64,000 bases of DNA from positions 186,001 through 250,000 of the forward strand of contig JADZCR010000002.1 in NCBI GenBank assembly GCA_020851465.1, in the 5' to 3' direction. The translations under genes and the position numbers were made by a program. This document shows, piece by piece, positions 27,225 through 36,314 of the stretch. The notes beneath the pieces are model-generated. The model had not been told where the DNA came from. It worked only from the letters and a program-made list of their open reading frames with translations, and did no database searches. Position 1 is the stretch's first letter, and each line of letters begins with the position of its first letter. This DNA is from Phycisphaeraceae bacterium (lineage in GTDB: Bacteria; Planctomycetota; Phycisphaerae; Phycisphaerales; Phycisphaeraceae).

Positions 27225-27993
27225 GATTATTTCCTCCTGATGAGATTTCCGCCCAAGGCTCGATGTTGACTCGCTCACGATCCGCCTTCTCCATGGCACG
27301 CAGTGCCCGCGCGATGCGCAGCCCCTGAAACGCCTGCATGGCGACGAAGATGGCCATTACGCCGAGCCAGATATCTTCCTGCTGAAGCGCAAAGAGTCCA
27401 CCCAGCACCGCGCAGATAAGACCGATCCCCGCTGCGATTGCGATGCTGGTACTGCGCTTCATAAAAAACCAGAGAATGCTCTGGAGAATCTGTCCGCCGT
27501 CAAGCGGATACACCGGAAGCATATTGAACACGAACAGGCCGACGTTGATCCACGCCAGCATGAAGAAAAGTTTTCGGATGTCGGTGATCTGATGAAACCC
27601 ATCATTCCAGACGACACCGACCGCAATCGCCAGCGCCAGCGTGACCGGGATGAGCAGAAGATTCACCAGCGGACCGGCCGCGATGCTCCAGAGCAGCGCT
27701 CCGGGGCGAGCCGGCGGGCTTACGAACGCGACACCTCCGAGCGGCCAGAGGACGATCCGGTTGGCGGTACCGCCCACCGATCGGCACGCCAGCGCATGAC
27801 CAAACTCATGCAGGAGGACAATCACAAACAGCCCGACATACTCCGCAGCAGCCCATGTCCAGCGGCTATACGCTAAAACCGGATCCTGTTGACGGCTGAA
27901 GACCTGGTAATACGCCATGAGCAGCCAGAGCCAATGGAGATATACGTTGATGTTCAAGACGCGAAAAAGCCGGATGGTCCCACTGTTTGGCAT
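27214..27993 (-). CDS. Site-2 protease family (M50) membrane metalloprotease
   Basis: A 259-residue protein with about 6 membrane segments. The zinc motif HEFGHALACR (HExxH) lies in the second helix at about residue 62, and the third zinc ligand in NMLPVYPLDGGQILQ at about residue 160. This is the Rip/SpoIVFB-like layout of intramembrane site-2 proteases, with no PDZ or CBS domain. It may process a membrane-bound regulator; no anti-sigma factor gene is next to it. The reading frame ends 11 bp inside the SMP-30-like gene. Confidence 0.88.
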   Translation of the reverse strand: MPNSGTIRLFRVLNINVYLHWLWLLMAYYQVFSRQQDPVLAYSRWTWAAAEYVGLFVIVLLHEFGHALACRSVGGTANRIVLWPLGGVAFVSPPARPGALLWSIAAGPLVNLLLIPVTLALAIAVGVVWNDGFHQITDIRKLFFMLAWINVGLFVFNMLPVYPLDGGQILQSILWFFMKRSTSIAIAAGIGLICAVLGGLFALQQEDIWLGVMAIFVAMQAFQGLRIARALRAMEKADRERVNIEPWAEISSGGNNHGR

Positions 27994-28060
27994 GGTGAGA
28001 GTATAGCGGCGTCACTTCAGAGGCTTTCCTCGTTACGCTTAGCGTTTTTGAGGAATCGCT

Positions 28061-28771
28061 ATGCCTTCTAAACCCTGTGTCATCGTTACCGGAGCCGGCA
28101 GCGGCATCGGACGCAGCACGAGTCTGCGACTCGCAGCCCTTGGTTATCACGTCGTGCTCGTCGGCCGCACACGCTCCAAGCTCGAAGCCACTGCTGCGAA
28201 AATCAAAGCTGCATCCGGCGAAGCGCTGGTCCTTCCCGCAGACCTCACCGACGCGGAACAGACGCGCCGCATCGTGGATCATGCGTTGGGAGCCTTCGGT
28301 CGCATCGACGCTCTGGCAAACGTCGCCGGTACCGCCCCGCTCCAGCCGATCGAACGGATCACGCCTGAGATCTGGCGCAACTGCATCGACGCGAATCTGT
28401 CCTATGTCGTCAACCTCACCGCTGCCGCATGGCCGGTGTTTCGCCGTCAAAAGTCGGGCACCATCGTCAATGTCTCATCCATGGCGAGCATCGACCCCTT
28501 TCCCGGCTTTTCGATCTATGCTGCGGCGAAGATCGGCATCAACATGTTCACCCGCTGTACCGCGAGCGAAGGCGCAGCCATCGGCGTCCGCGCGGTCACT
28601 ATCGCGCCCGGTGCTGTGGAAACGCCCATGCTCCGCGGCTTGTTCGACGAATCAAAAATCGCGCATGACAAAACGCTCAGCCCGGAGGAAGTCGCACAGG
28701 TCATCGCCGACTGCGTAACCGGCAAAAGGGAATTCATATCCGGCGAGGTGATCGTCGTCGCATCGCCGTAG
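28061..28771 (+). CDS. Short-chain dehydrogenase/reductase
   Basis: A 236-residue classical SDR. NAD(P) motif TGAGSGIGRST is at residues 11-21, NVAGTAP at about 88, the catalytic serine in IVNVSSMASID, and the YAAAK tyrosine-lysine pair at about 149. VGRTRSK after strand 2 carries arginines that suggest NADPH use. The start ATG 28061 is preceded by GAGGA seven bases before. It is most like 3-oxoacyl-ACP-reductase-type SDRs, but the substrate is open. It is divergent from the site-2 protease gene. Confidence 0.88.
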   Translation: MPSKPCVIVTGAGSGIGRSTSLRLAALGYHVVLVGRTRSKLEATAAKIKAASGEALVLPADLTDAEQTRRIVDHALGAFGRIDALANVAGTAPLQPIERITPEIWRNCIDANLSYVVNLTAAAWPVFRRQKSGTIVNVSSMASIDPFPGFSIYAAAKIGINMFTRCTASEGAAIGVRAVTIAPGAVETPMLRGLFDESKIAHDKTLSPEEVAQVIADCVTGKREFISGEVIVVASP

Positions 28772-28796
28772 CAGACGATGAAATCAACCAGCTTCC

Positions 28797-29855
28797 TTAC
28801 AACCTCACACCCAGAAGCAGCCTTACCGCTTCGTTAATCGCACCCTGATCCCCTGCGAGGATGTGAGTCACGCTCGAACCGCTGCGAGTCGAGGGGGTCC
28901 GCCCGGCGACCAGTGCCGGGTCGTGATACTCCATTTCCCCGAAGCCGCCGAATATGCCGTCATCCTTATCGTTGTAAGCCTGTAACGCATCGCCGCCGAA
29001 TATCTCCGTACTCGCGCGAGGCAGATCAACATAAGGCTCGCCCGGGAGCGGCGCGAATGTGCGAAAGATCAGCGTCCAGACTGTACCCGCCTTGCGCAGG
29101 TATCCCATGCGTCCCGTCGTTTGCGTCGGCGTCAGTCCCATTTTGATCCGATGTTTGCCGTCAATCACAAAACGCACATGGTCATCCGTGCAGATCACGT
29201 GCCTATCGCCAAACGGGTCGTAATAGCTGCGCGGCGGATTGACGCGCGTCACCGTCGGACAGATCAACTGGCCAACCGGCGGGAGTTGCAGTAAATCCCA
29301 CCCGCCGACGACCGCACCGGCATCACTCTCCAGCAATGTCAGCGTATTCGTAATGGAAAAACTTATCCCGCGCAATCCACGAGGCAGACCGTCCGGCGGC
29401 TGTGAAGTACCAAAGCGTCGATCCGCGCGGAGCGCGATCTTTTTCTTCGTGCGAAAATCGGTGAGCCGGATTTCGGTCGTCAGGCGCAGGTGACCCTCGG
29501 AGTCTTCGACGATCTTCCAGTCGGCAGGATCCATCGCGCCGGGTAATCGGTAGGACTTCAGGGGTTCGATGCGTGCAGCTGCCAGGTCTTCCCACATGAA
29601 GGCCACTTCCGGCGCGAGCCAGAAGCGATCGCCGCCACAACCACCGGCAGCGTTAAAGCGAGCCTTTACCTTATTTGGATCTTCCAAGTCGGGAGAATGC
29701 CAGAAAAGGTTGCCCTCAACTCCCTCGATCTGACACGCCAGCACTCGTGCCGCGTGAGGCGTCACGAGCAGTCGTCCCGTCTCAGTCTTCCACTGACGTG
29801 ACTCGTATCCCGATGATTGAAGCGTGGAAGCAATGCGGTCAAACCAGGTGGGCAT
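28797..29855 (-). CDS. Conserved-looking protein of unknown function
   Basis: A 352-residue soluble-looking protein without signal peptide or membrane segment. It is rich in beta-strand-like stretches and aromatic residues (FNAAGGCGGDRFWLAPEVAF, VGGWDLLQLPPVGQ, NPPRSYYDPFGD). The layout recalls galactose-mutarotase-like beta-sandwich proteins of the DUF6786 kind, but this is a weak impression. The frame is clean and codon use matches neighbours, so the gene is real. It is convergent with the SDR gene and about 110 bp downstream of guaB. Confidence 0.7.
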   Translation of the reverse strand: MPTWFDRIASTLQSSGYESRQWKTETGRLLVTPHAARVLACQIEGVEGNLFWHSPDLEDPNKVKARFNAAGGCGGDRFWLAPEVAFMWEDLAAARIEPLKSYRLPGAMDPADWKIVEDSEGHLRLTTEIRLTDFRTKKKIALRADRRFGTSQPPDGLPRGLRGISFSITNTLTLLESDAGAVVGGWDLLQLPPVGQLICPTVTRVNPPRSYYDPFGDRHVICTDDHVRFVIDGKHRIKMGLTPTQTTGRMGYLRKAGTVWTLIFRTFAPLPGEPYVDLPRASTEIFGGDALQAYNDKDDGIFGGFGEMEYHDPALVAGRTPSTRSGSSVTHILAGDQGAINEAVRLLLGVRL

Positions 29856-29963
29856 GGGTGGATCCGTGGAGAAGGTGATTGAAATACAGCTTGCCGTGGT
29901 CGTCGATCAAACCGGGCACCCGCACGACGTATCGCCTCAGAATTGCAAAAGACGAGCTACCTG

Positions 29964-31484
29964 CTACTCCTCCCCGCGATACTCGATCGTGTAGTTAGGG
30001 CTTTCTTTCGTGATCGTGATATCGTGCGGATGGCTCTCAGCGAGGCTCGCCCCACTCACGCGGCAGAACCGCGCGTCGCGCTGGAGCTGCTCAATGGTCG
30101 GCGTGCCGCAATACCCCATGCCGGCCCGTAATCCGCCGACGAGTTGGTAAACAAAATCGCTCAGCGGTCCGCGATACGGTACACGGCCCTCGACACCTTC
30201 AGGCACAAATTTTTTCGTTGTCTTGACACCGGCCTGACCGTAGCGGTCCGCCGAGCCGGCCATCATCGCACCTTCACTGCCCATGCCGCGATAGGTCTTG
30301 TAACGTCGGCCCGCATGGATCACAAGCTCGCCGGGACTCTCATCGAGACCGGCAAACAGCGAGCCGAGCATCACGCAGCTCGCACCGGCGGCGATGGCTT
30401 TCGTGATGTCACCGCTGTGACGGATGCCGCCGTCGGAGATCACCGGCGTGTTCGTCGCAGCCGCACCGCGGCAGGCGTTCATCACCGCGGTAATCTGAGG
30501 CACGCCCACACCGCTGACGATTCGCGTCGTGCAAATCGAGCCGGGACCGATACCGACCTTCACCGTGTCCGCACCGGCGGAAATCAGATCGCGGGCTCCC
30601 TGCTCGGTCGCCACGTTTCCGGCGATTACGTCGATCTTGTGCTTACTCTTGATCGCACGGACGGTCTCAATGACGTTTTTACTGTGGCCGTGCGCGGTGT
30701 CCACAACGATTACATCCACCTCAGCTTTGATCAACCCTTCGACCCGATCGAGTTGCTGCACGCCGACCGCCGCACCGACACGGAGCCGACCGCGGTCGTC
30801 GCGGCAGGCGAGCGGGAATTGCGCCAGTTTGTCGATGTCGCGCATCGTAATCAGGCCGGTCAGCCGTCCCCCCTTATCGAGCAGGAGGAGTTTCTCAACC
30901 TTCGCTTGATTGAGAATGCTCTCCGCCTTTTCGAGCGTCGTATCAGGCGGCGCGGAGATGAGACGATCTTTCGTCATCACTTCCCGGATGGGCATGTCTT
31001 CGGTGCCGAGGAATTTCATATCCCGCCGGGTGAGGATGCCGACAACTCGTCCATCGCGGCTGCCGTTTTCCGTGATCGGAATTCCGGAAACATTCTGCTC
31101 ACGCATCAATCGGCGGGCCTCGCTCACCGGCGCGTCCTGGGGAAGCGTGACCGGATCGGTGATGATGCCGTTGGCGGATCGCTTGACCTTGAGCACTTCG
31201 CGGACCTGCGCTTCGATAGGAAGGTTTTTATGGATGACGCCCAATCCGCCCTCTTGCGCTAGCGCGATCGCCAGCGATGACTCGGTGACGGTGTCCATCG
31301 GGGCAGAGAGCAGAGGGATGTTGAGTCTGATGTTGTGGGTCAGGCGGGTCGAAGTATCGGTCTGGTTGGGCAGAAAATCGCTGCGGGCGGGCAGGAGGAG
31401 CACATCATCGAAAGTGATGCCGTCAGCAATGATCTTATTCGTGCTGGATGATCCAGCGGAGGAGCGGATAGGGTTGTCTTCCAT
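29964..31484 (-). CDS. guaB: Inosine-5'-monophosphate dehydrogenase
   Basis: A 506-residue enzyme converting IMP to XMP with NAD+, the committed step to GMP. Readable: the N-terminal [16 protein letters not shown], two CBS domains at about residues 105-230, VDTAHGHS, the catalytic cysteine loop [11 protein letters not shown], the IMP-binding [11 protein letters not shown] and GSLFAG, and the flap with [10 protein letters not shown]. Full family length. ATG 31484 gives [11 protein letters not shown] 31493 three codons upstream is also in frame. It is divergent from the methyltransferase-glycosyltransferase fusion. A palindrome and a TTGACG hexamer lie upstream (separate entry). Confidence 0.96.
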   Translation of the reverse strand: MEDNPIRSSAGSSSTNKIIADGITFDDVLLLPARSDFLPNQTDTSTRLTHNIRLNIPLLSAPMDTVTESSLAIALAQEGGLGVIHKNLPIEAQVREVLKVKRSANGIITDPVTLPQDAPVSEARRLMREQNVSGIPITENGSRDGRVVGILTRRDMKFLGTEDMPIREVMTKDRLISAPPDTTLEKAESILNQAKVEKLLLLDKGGRLTGLITMRDIDKLAQFPLACRDDRGRLRVGAAVGVQQLDRVEGLIKAEVDVIVVDTAHGHSKNVIETVRAIKSKHKIDVIAGNVATEQGARDLISAGADTVKVGIGPGSICTTRIVSGVGVPQITAVMNACRGAAATNTPVISDGGIRHSGDITKAIAAGASCVMLGSLFAGLDESPGELVIHAGRRYKTYRGMGSEGAMMAGSADRYGQAGVKTTKKFVPEGVEGRVPYRGPLSDFVYQLVGGLRAGMGYCGTPTIEQLQRDARFCRVSGASLAESHPHDITITKESPNYTIEYRGEE

Positions 31485-31513
31485 GTAACACAACTAAATG
31501 AAGCGTCGCTCCG

Positions 31514-31535
31514 CGTCAAGTGAACGCCCCGTTCA
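31514..31535 (-). promoter_or_regulatory. Candidate guaB control region: -35-like hexamer next to a palindrome
   Basis: On the minus strand, TTGACG (31519-31514) is a good -35 hexamer about 30 bp before guaB, though no equally good -10 follows at 16-18 bp. Directly upstream lies TGAACG-CCC-CGTTCA (31521-31535), a perfect 6-bp inverted repeat with a 3-base centre, the size of a small repressor half-site pair. Both are visible in the sequence; regulatory function is inferred. Confidence 0.3.
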
Positions 31536-31677
31536 GAGAGGACGTAAGAATCGCTAACATAGGCTGTTTCTTACCTCTTGCGCCTGTCGGGAAAGGCAGT
31601 TGGGAGGTTATTGGTTTCTCTGTATTTTCCGTGGCTGACGCGGGGATGCGTCGCTGACGGACATGTGAAAGCACGAC

Positions 31678-33126
31678 TTGGACGAAAGCCAGCAAAATTT
31701 TGAGCGGACCCGTCGGGAGCACTGGGATCGCGTCGCCGCCGGCCGACGGGGGCTGAAGGTCAATGGCTACTATCACCGCCGTTTGAACAAAATCTACCGT
31801 CACCTCATCGCGCCGGGTCAGCGTGTGCTCGAAGTCGGTTGCGGTAAGGGTGACCTCCTGGCAGCAGTCAAGCCGTCATACGGCATGGGGATCGATTTTT
31901 CCGAACGAATGATCCAACAGGCCGCAGCCGCACATCCTCAGTTGCGGTTCCTCATCGCCGATGCCCACTGCTTCGCGCTCAACGAGACATTCGACGCCAT
32001 CATTTTGTCGGACATCGTCAACGATCTCTGGGATGTGCAGACCGTGCTGGAACGACTCCGGCCAATGACCCACGACCGCACCCGGATCATTCTCAATTTC
32101 TTCAGTCGCCTCTGGGAACTGCCTCTCCGCGCCGCCCGCCGGCTGCGTCTGGCGAATCCGGCGTGTGAACAGAACTGGCTGACGACCGACGACCTGCGCG
32201 GCCTGCTCACGCTCGCCGGCTTTGAAACTTTCCGCTCCTGGAGCGAGATCATATGGCCAGTCACTACGCCCGGTCTCGACGCACTGGCGAACCGCTACAT
32301 CGCCCGGCTCTGGCCGTTTCATCTGTCCGCGCTGACTAACTTCATCGTCGCCCGGCCGGCGGACTGCGCCGCATCCACCCGGCAAACCGCAGCACCATCA
32401 GGCGACGCACCCAGCGTCTCCATCATCGTGCCGGCACGCAACGAAGCGGGAAACATCGCTGCGATCATGGCACGCACACCGGAGATCGGACGCGGTACAG
32501 AGTTGATCTTCGTCGAAGGGCATTCGAGCGACGACACCTACCGCACGATCGAGCGCGTGATGGCTGAAAATCCGCAGCGGCGATGCCGACTGTTTCGTCA
32601 GACAGGCAAGGGTAAAGGCGACGCAGTGCGTCTGGGATTTGAGCAGGCGACGGGCGAGGTTCTGATGATTCTGGACGCGGATCTGACCGTACCGCCGGAG
32701 GATCTGCCGCGGTTTTACGAGGCCGTCGCAACGGGTAAGGCCGACTTCGCCAACGGCGTGCGGCTGGTGTACCCGATGGAAAAGCAGGCGATGCGTTTTC
32801 TCAACCTGCTGGGTAACAAATTTTTCAGCCTCGCGTTTTCATGGCTGCTCGGCCAGCCGATCAAGGACACACTCTGCGGCACCAAAGTGCTCCGCCGCAC
32901 CGACTACCAGAAAATCGCGGCAAACCGAGCCTATTTCGGTGATTTCGACCCCTTCGGTGATTTTGACCTGATCTTCGGCGCTGCGAAGCTGAACCTGAAA
33001 ATCGTGGACGTGCCGATCCGCTATCGAATGCGGACTTATGGCACAACCAATATCCAGCGCTTCCGACACGGCGTGCTGCTGCTGCGCATGACTGCGTTCG
33101 CGGCACGGCGGATCAAGTTCATCTGA
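31678..33126 (+). CDS. Fusion: SAM methyltransferase + DPM1-like family 2 glycosyltransferase
   Basis: A 482-residue two-domain protein. Residues 1-230 are a class I methyltransferase (VLEVGCGKGDLLAAV at 50-64, GIDFSERMI, AIILSDIVNDL). Residues 246-482 are a GT2 glycosyltransferase with VSIIVPARNEAGNIAAI, a lysine/glycine loop TGKGKGDAVRLGF, the metal motif DAD at 333-335, and KDTLCGTKVLRR. This set is close to polyprenyl-phosphate mannose/glucose synthases (dolichol-phosphate mannose synthase type). A C-terminal FRHGVLLLRMTAF is compatible with membrane association. It starts at TTG 31678. The neighbours are two TMTC-like proteins that would use such a lipid-linked sugar. Confidence 0.85.
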   Translation: MDESQQNFERTRREHWDRVAAGRRGLKVNGYYHRRLNKIYRHLIAPGQRVLEVGCGKGDLLAAVKPSYGMGIDFSERMIQQAAAAHPQLRFLIADAHCFALNETFDAIILSDIVNDLWDVQTVLERLRPMTHDRTRIILNFFSRLWELPLRAARRLRLANPACEQNWLTTDDLRGLLTLAGFETFRSWSEIIWPVTTPGLDALANRYIARLWPFHLSALTNFIVARPADCAASTRQTAAPSGDAPSVSIIVPARNEAGNIAAIMARTPEIGRGTELIFVEGHSSDDTYRTIERVMAENPQRRCRLFRQTGKGKGDAVRLGFEQATGEVLMILDADLTVPPEDLPRFYEAVATGKADFANGVRLVYPMEKQAMRFLNLLGNKFFSLAFSWLLGQPIKDTLCGTKVLRRTDYQKIAANRAYFGDFDPFGDFDLIFGAAKLNLKIVDVPIRYRMRTYGTTNIQRFRHGVLLLRMTAFAARRIKFI

Positions 33127-33146
33127 GGTTCAAACCGACGCAGACA

Positions 33147-35405
33147 TCAAGGCGCGGACTTCTCCGCCGGATGGCTTGTCGGTTGGGTCGCAGCGGCGCG
33201 GCGGTCGCGCAGCTTGCGCGCCAGCTCCAGTTTCTGAGCCGTCACTTGCAGCGTGTGGTCAAGCTCCAGTGCCTTCTCAAAATGGATGATGGCTTCGTCG
33301 AACTGATTGAGCACCGCCAAAGCTCCCCCGTATTTGTCATGCACTATTGCGTTGTCGGGTTCCTCATTCAGCGCGCTTCGATACGCATCGGCGGCGGCGG
33401 CAGTGCGGCCCAATTGCAGGTACGCATCGCCCAGCAGGACGTACCCAGCGAAGAGATGCGGCTTGTAATGGACCGCCTGACGAAAATGTCCGACGGCGTT
33501 ACCCAAATCTCCCTCGATCGCCAGCAACGAGCCAAGCCCCAGATGCGCATCGGCAAAGGACGGGTTGATCTCCAGCGTCCGCTTGAAGTGTTCACGAGCC
33601 TCGGCGAGCTTGCCCTCGACCGCCAGGGCCGTCCCCAGATTGTTGTGCGCACCGGCCATGTCCGGCATGATCGCCAGTGCCTGCTGATAGTAGCTGATCG
33701 CTTCTTCGATCTGCACATTGGGCTGCGTCGCGGCAGGTGAGGCGGCGAACTTCGGCGTCGCCCCGCCAAGCGTCTGGGCAAAAAGGGCTGCTCCCAGGCT
33801 GTTGAGCACCTTCGCGGATTTAGGGTTAATCCGCAATGCGTCCCGGTAATGCGCGATGGCCTGGGAATACTGCTTCCGGTTGACCGCCACCTCACCCAGC
33901 AGCCAATGCGTTTCGTAGTCGTTTGGCTTAAGCTCGAACGCGGCTTGCGCGGTTATGCTGGCCTTGTTCAGGTCGCCCAGCTCAATCCATGTCGTAGTCA
34001 GCGAGCGGAAGATGCGCCAGTCGCGCGGAGCCATCTCCAGTGCTTTGTGAAGGTATTGCAGCGCATCGTCATAGCGTTGCAGACCGCCATAAGTCGCGGC
34101 GAGATTCTGCAAGGCTGTGCCGCTGGTCGGTGACTTGCGAACCGCGTCTTCCCATAATGCCAGATCGGTGTCATACACCCGCGCCCGCCGTTCCGACGCC
34201 ACGGCCAGCACTGCGATGAGCAGGACCAGAAACACCGACACTCCGACCAGCAGCGACCTGCCGCATGAGGCGGCCTTGGCGCAGCTCGCCTGCTTGCGTT
34301 CCAGGATGCGGTATCCCCCCGCCACGACCAGCGCGGCAATTCCCGCCAGCGGGATGTACATCCGTCGCTCGGCGGCGATCTCCGACATGATCGGCAGCAC
34401 GCTCGATGTCGGCGCGAGGATGAAGAAAAACACCGCGCCGACAAATCCCGCGGGGGACTTTTTCCAGATCAAAACCACGGTGAGGGCAAAGAGTGCCGAC
34501 ATCGCAGCCAAGTATGGCCAGACACCCGCCAGCGACCGGGCGATGTGATTCGGATAGATGATCGTCAGCGGCTCCGGCCAGAAGGAGAGCCGCAGATACC
34601 ACAGCAGGATGCGGCTTTCGGTAGCCAGATACTGCCACCATGTGATGCCGTGAGAAAAACCCGTACTCGATTGACGGTGGCCCGAAAGGACGACCAGGAC
34701 GAGCAAGACCCAACTGGCGAAGATGCCGCCATAGAGGAGCTTTGATCGCCGCAGCGCTGCGACGAAGCCTCCGCTGACAAACGTCCGGTCATAGAGCCAG
34801 ATCAACAGCGGCGCGGCGACCATGATTTCCTTGCTGGCCATGCCCAGACAGCAGGCCGCGATGGCGGTCCATGTCCAGCCGACACTGCCCGCGTCTTCCC
34901 ACGCACGGATGGCTGCGTAGAGCGTCAGAAACAGGAAAAAGGCCGCCATCAGCTCGGTGCGCTGAGTGATGTAGATCACCGCTTCGGAGTTGAGCGGGTG
35001 CGCCAGCCAGAGGAGCGACACCCCGCCGGCGATGAGCAGGTCGCGTCCGTCGTGTCCCGACTCCAGAAACCGCAGCGTCCGCCGGACGATTCCAAATAGA
35101 ATCCAACCGCAAGCCAGATGCAGTAGAAAATTAACAGCGTGGTATGGCCAAACCCACAGCCCGTGAATCGCGTATTGAATGGCGAAAGTGGCATTGACCA
35201 GCGGTCGGCCGGTCATGGACGAGTCATTCGGCGGGCGCAGGCACACCGCGGGATTGAGGGAGCGGATCGTGGGGTTTTCCAGGAGTGAATCAAAATCGTC
35301 AAAGAACGGCGGCGCATCGAGCGACGGCAGGTAAACAACGCCGACCAGCAACGCGCTGAGTACCACCATCGCCGTAACGCATATGGATTGCTGCACTCGA
35401 GTCAA
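33147..35405 (-). CDS. TMTC-like multi-spanning GT-C protein with TPR tail (1)
   Basis: A 752-residue protein. Residues 1-410 hold about 9-11 membrane segments; residues 420-740 are about nine tetratricopeptide repeats (for example LQNLAATYGGLQRYDDALQY). Two signatures match the eukaryotic TMTC O-mannosyltransferase and bacterial relatives layout: acidic residues just after the first helix (PFFDDFDSLLENP, Asp36-Asp37), and HPLNSEAVIYITQRTELM at 136-153. Such GT-C enzymes take the sugar from a polyprenyl phosphate. The activity here is inferred. It is convergent with the DPM-like fusion gene, with 20 bp between the stops. The C-terminus is Ala/Thr/Pro-rich. Confidence 0.8.
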   Translation of the reverse strand: MTRVQQSICVTAMVVLSALLVGVVYLPSLDAPPFFDDFDSLLENPTIRSLNPAVCLRPPNDSSMTGRPLVNATFAIQYAIHGLWVWPYHAVNFLLHLACGWILFGIVRRTLRFLESGHDGRDLLIAGGVSLLWLAHPLNSEAVIYITQRTELMAAFFLFLTLYAAIRAWEDAGSVGWTWTAIAACCLGMASKEIMVAAPLLIWLYDRTFVSGGFVAALRRSKLLYGGIFASWVLLVLVVLSGHRQSSTGFSHGITWWQYLATESRILLWYLRLSFWPEPLTIIYPNHIARSLAGVWPYLAAMSALFALTVVLIWKKSPAGFVGAVFFFILAPTSSVLPIMSEIAAERRMYIPLAGIAALVVAGGYRILERKQASCAKAASCGRSLLVGVSVFLVLLIAVLAVASERRARVYDTDLALWEDAVRKSPTSGTALQNLAATYGGLQRYDDALQYLHKALEMAPRDWRIFRSLTTTWIELGDLNKASITAQAAFELKPNDYETHWLLGEVAVNRKQYSQAIAHYRDALRINPKSAKVLNSLGAALFAQTLGGATPKFAASPAATQPNVQIEEAISYYQQALAIMPDMAGAHNNLGTALAVEGKLAEAREHFKRTLEINPSFADAHLGLGSLLAIEGDLGNAVGHFRQAVHYKPHLFAGYVLLGDAYLQLGRTAAAADAYRSALNEEPDNAIVHDKYGGALAVLNQFDEAIIHFEKALELDHTLQVTAQKLELARKLRDRRAAATQPTSHPAEKSAP

Positions 35406-35490
35406 CGCATGAATCTCCGCTGCTTCGCCTGCTCAGTTTTTGATTCACGATCAGCTATTACGTAAGCTTACCGAAATAGTCAGGACGAGC

Positions 35491-36279
35491 ATGTCCAGCA
35501 CCACCAATCCGCCAAATCTATCAGCACCAGGGCCGTCGAACAGCGGCTCAGCTCGCGGCGAGCATGAGATCGCCCACGGAAAATTTCTTGTTGAGCACGG
35601 AGCTGAGCTGACCTGGGGCTGGGGCACGCCTGCGGGTAAAGTCCGCGCCCAACGGCGGGCCGCGATCATCACCCGCAATGCCGGCCTTTCGCCGGGCAAG
35701 CTCGTGCTGGAAATCGGTTGCGGCACGGGTCTGTTCACCGAGGCCTTCGCCCAAAGCGGCGCGACCATCGTCGCTGTCGATATTTCCGACGACCTGCTCC
35801 GGCTGGCGCAGCAGAGGGGCCTGCCGGCTGACCGCGTCCGTTTCGTCTGCAAGTCTTTCGAGGACTGCGCTCTCGACGGCCCGTTCGACGCGATCGTCGG
35901 CTCGTCCGTGCTGCACCATCTGGAGGTCGAGCGTTCGCTGAGCAAGTGCCTGTCGCTGCTCAAGCCGGGCGGGACATTCAGCTTCGCCGAGCCGAACATG
36001 CTCAATCCGCAGATTTTCCTGCAAAAAAACGTAGGGTGGATCAAGAAACTCGTCGGCGACTCGCCGGATGAAACCGCATTCGTCGCCGGGCGGCTGGTGA
36101 AACTGCTGACCCGCATCGGTTTCACGGAGGCACGCGCCGAGGCTTTTGACTGGCTGCACCCGGCCACGCCCCGGCCTCTGATCCCGCTGGTCAGCGCGAT
36201 CGGTCGCGGCCTTGAGGCCACCCCCCTGCTGCGGCGATTTGCCGGTTCGTTGGCGATTTTTGCCCGGCGGCCGGCCTGA
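35491..36279 (+). CDS. Class I SAM-dependent methyltransferase
   Basis: A 262-residue protein with SAM motif I LVLEIGCGTGLFTEAFA (about 67-83), motif II VAVDISDDLLRLA, and SVLHHLEVERSL typical of Methyltransf_11/25 proteins. It has a disordered N-terminus of about 20 residues. ATG 35491 follows AGGA by six bases and is preferred to ATG 35440. It lies between the two TMTC-like genes, divergent from the first and 35 bp before the second, so it is probably in the same transcript as the latter. Substrate unknown; a glycolipid or sugar intermediate would fit the context. Confidence 0.85.
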   Translation: MSSTTNPPNLSAPGPSNSGSARGEHEIAHGKFLVEHGAELTWGWGTPAGKVRAQRRAAIITRNAGLSPGKLVLEIGCGTGLFTEAFAQSGATIVAVDISDDLLRLAQQRGLPADRVRFVCKSFEDCALDGPFDAIVGSSVLHHLEVERSLSKCLSLLKPGGTFSFAEPNMLNPQIFLQKNVGWIKKLVGDSPDETAFVAGRLVKLLTRIGFTEARAEAFDWLHPATPRPLIPLVSAIGRGLEATPLLRRFAGSLAIFARRPA

Positions 36280-36314
36280 GCACGAGTTCTGGACCAAGGC
36301 TCTGAGTACTTTCT

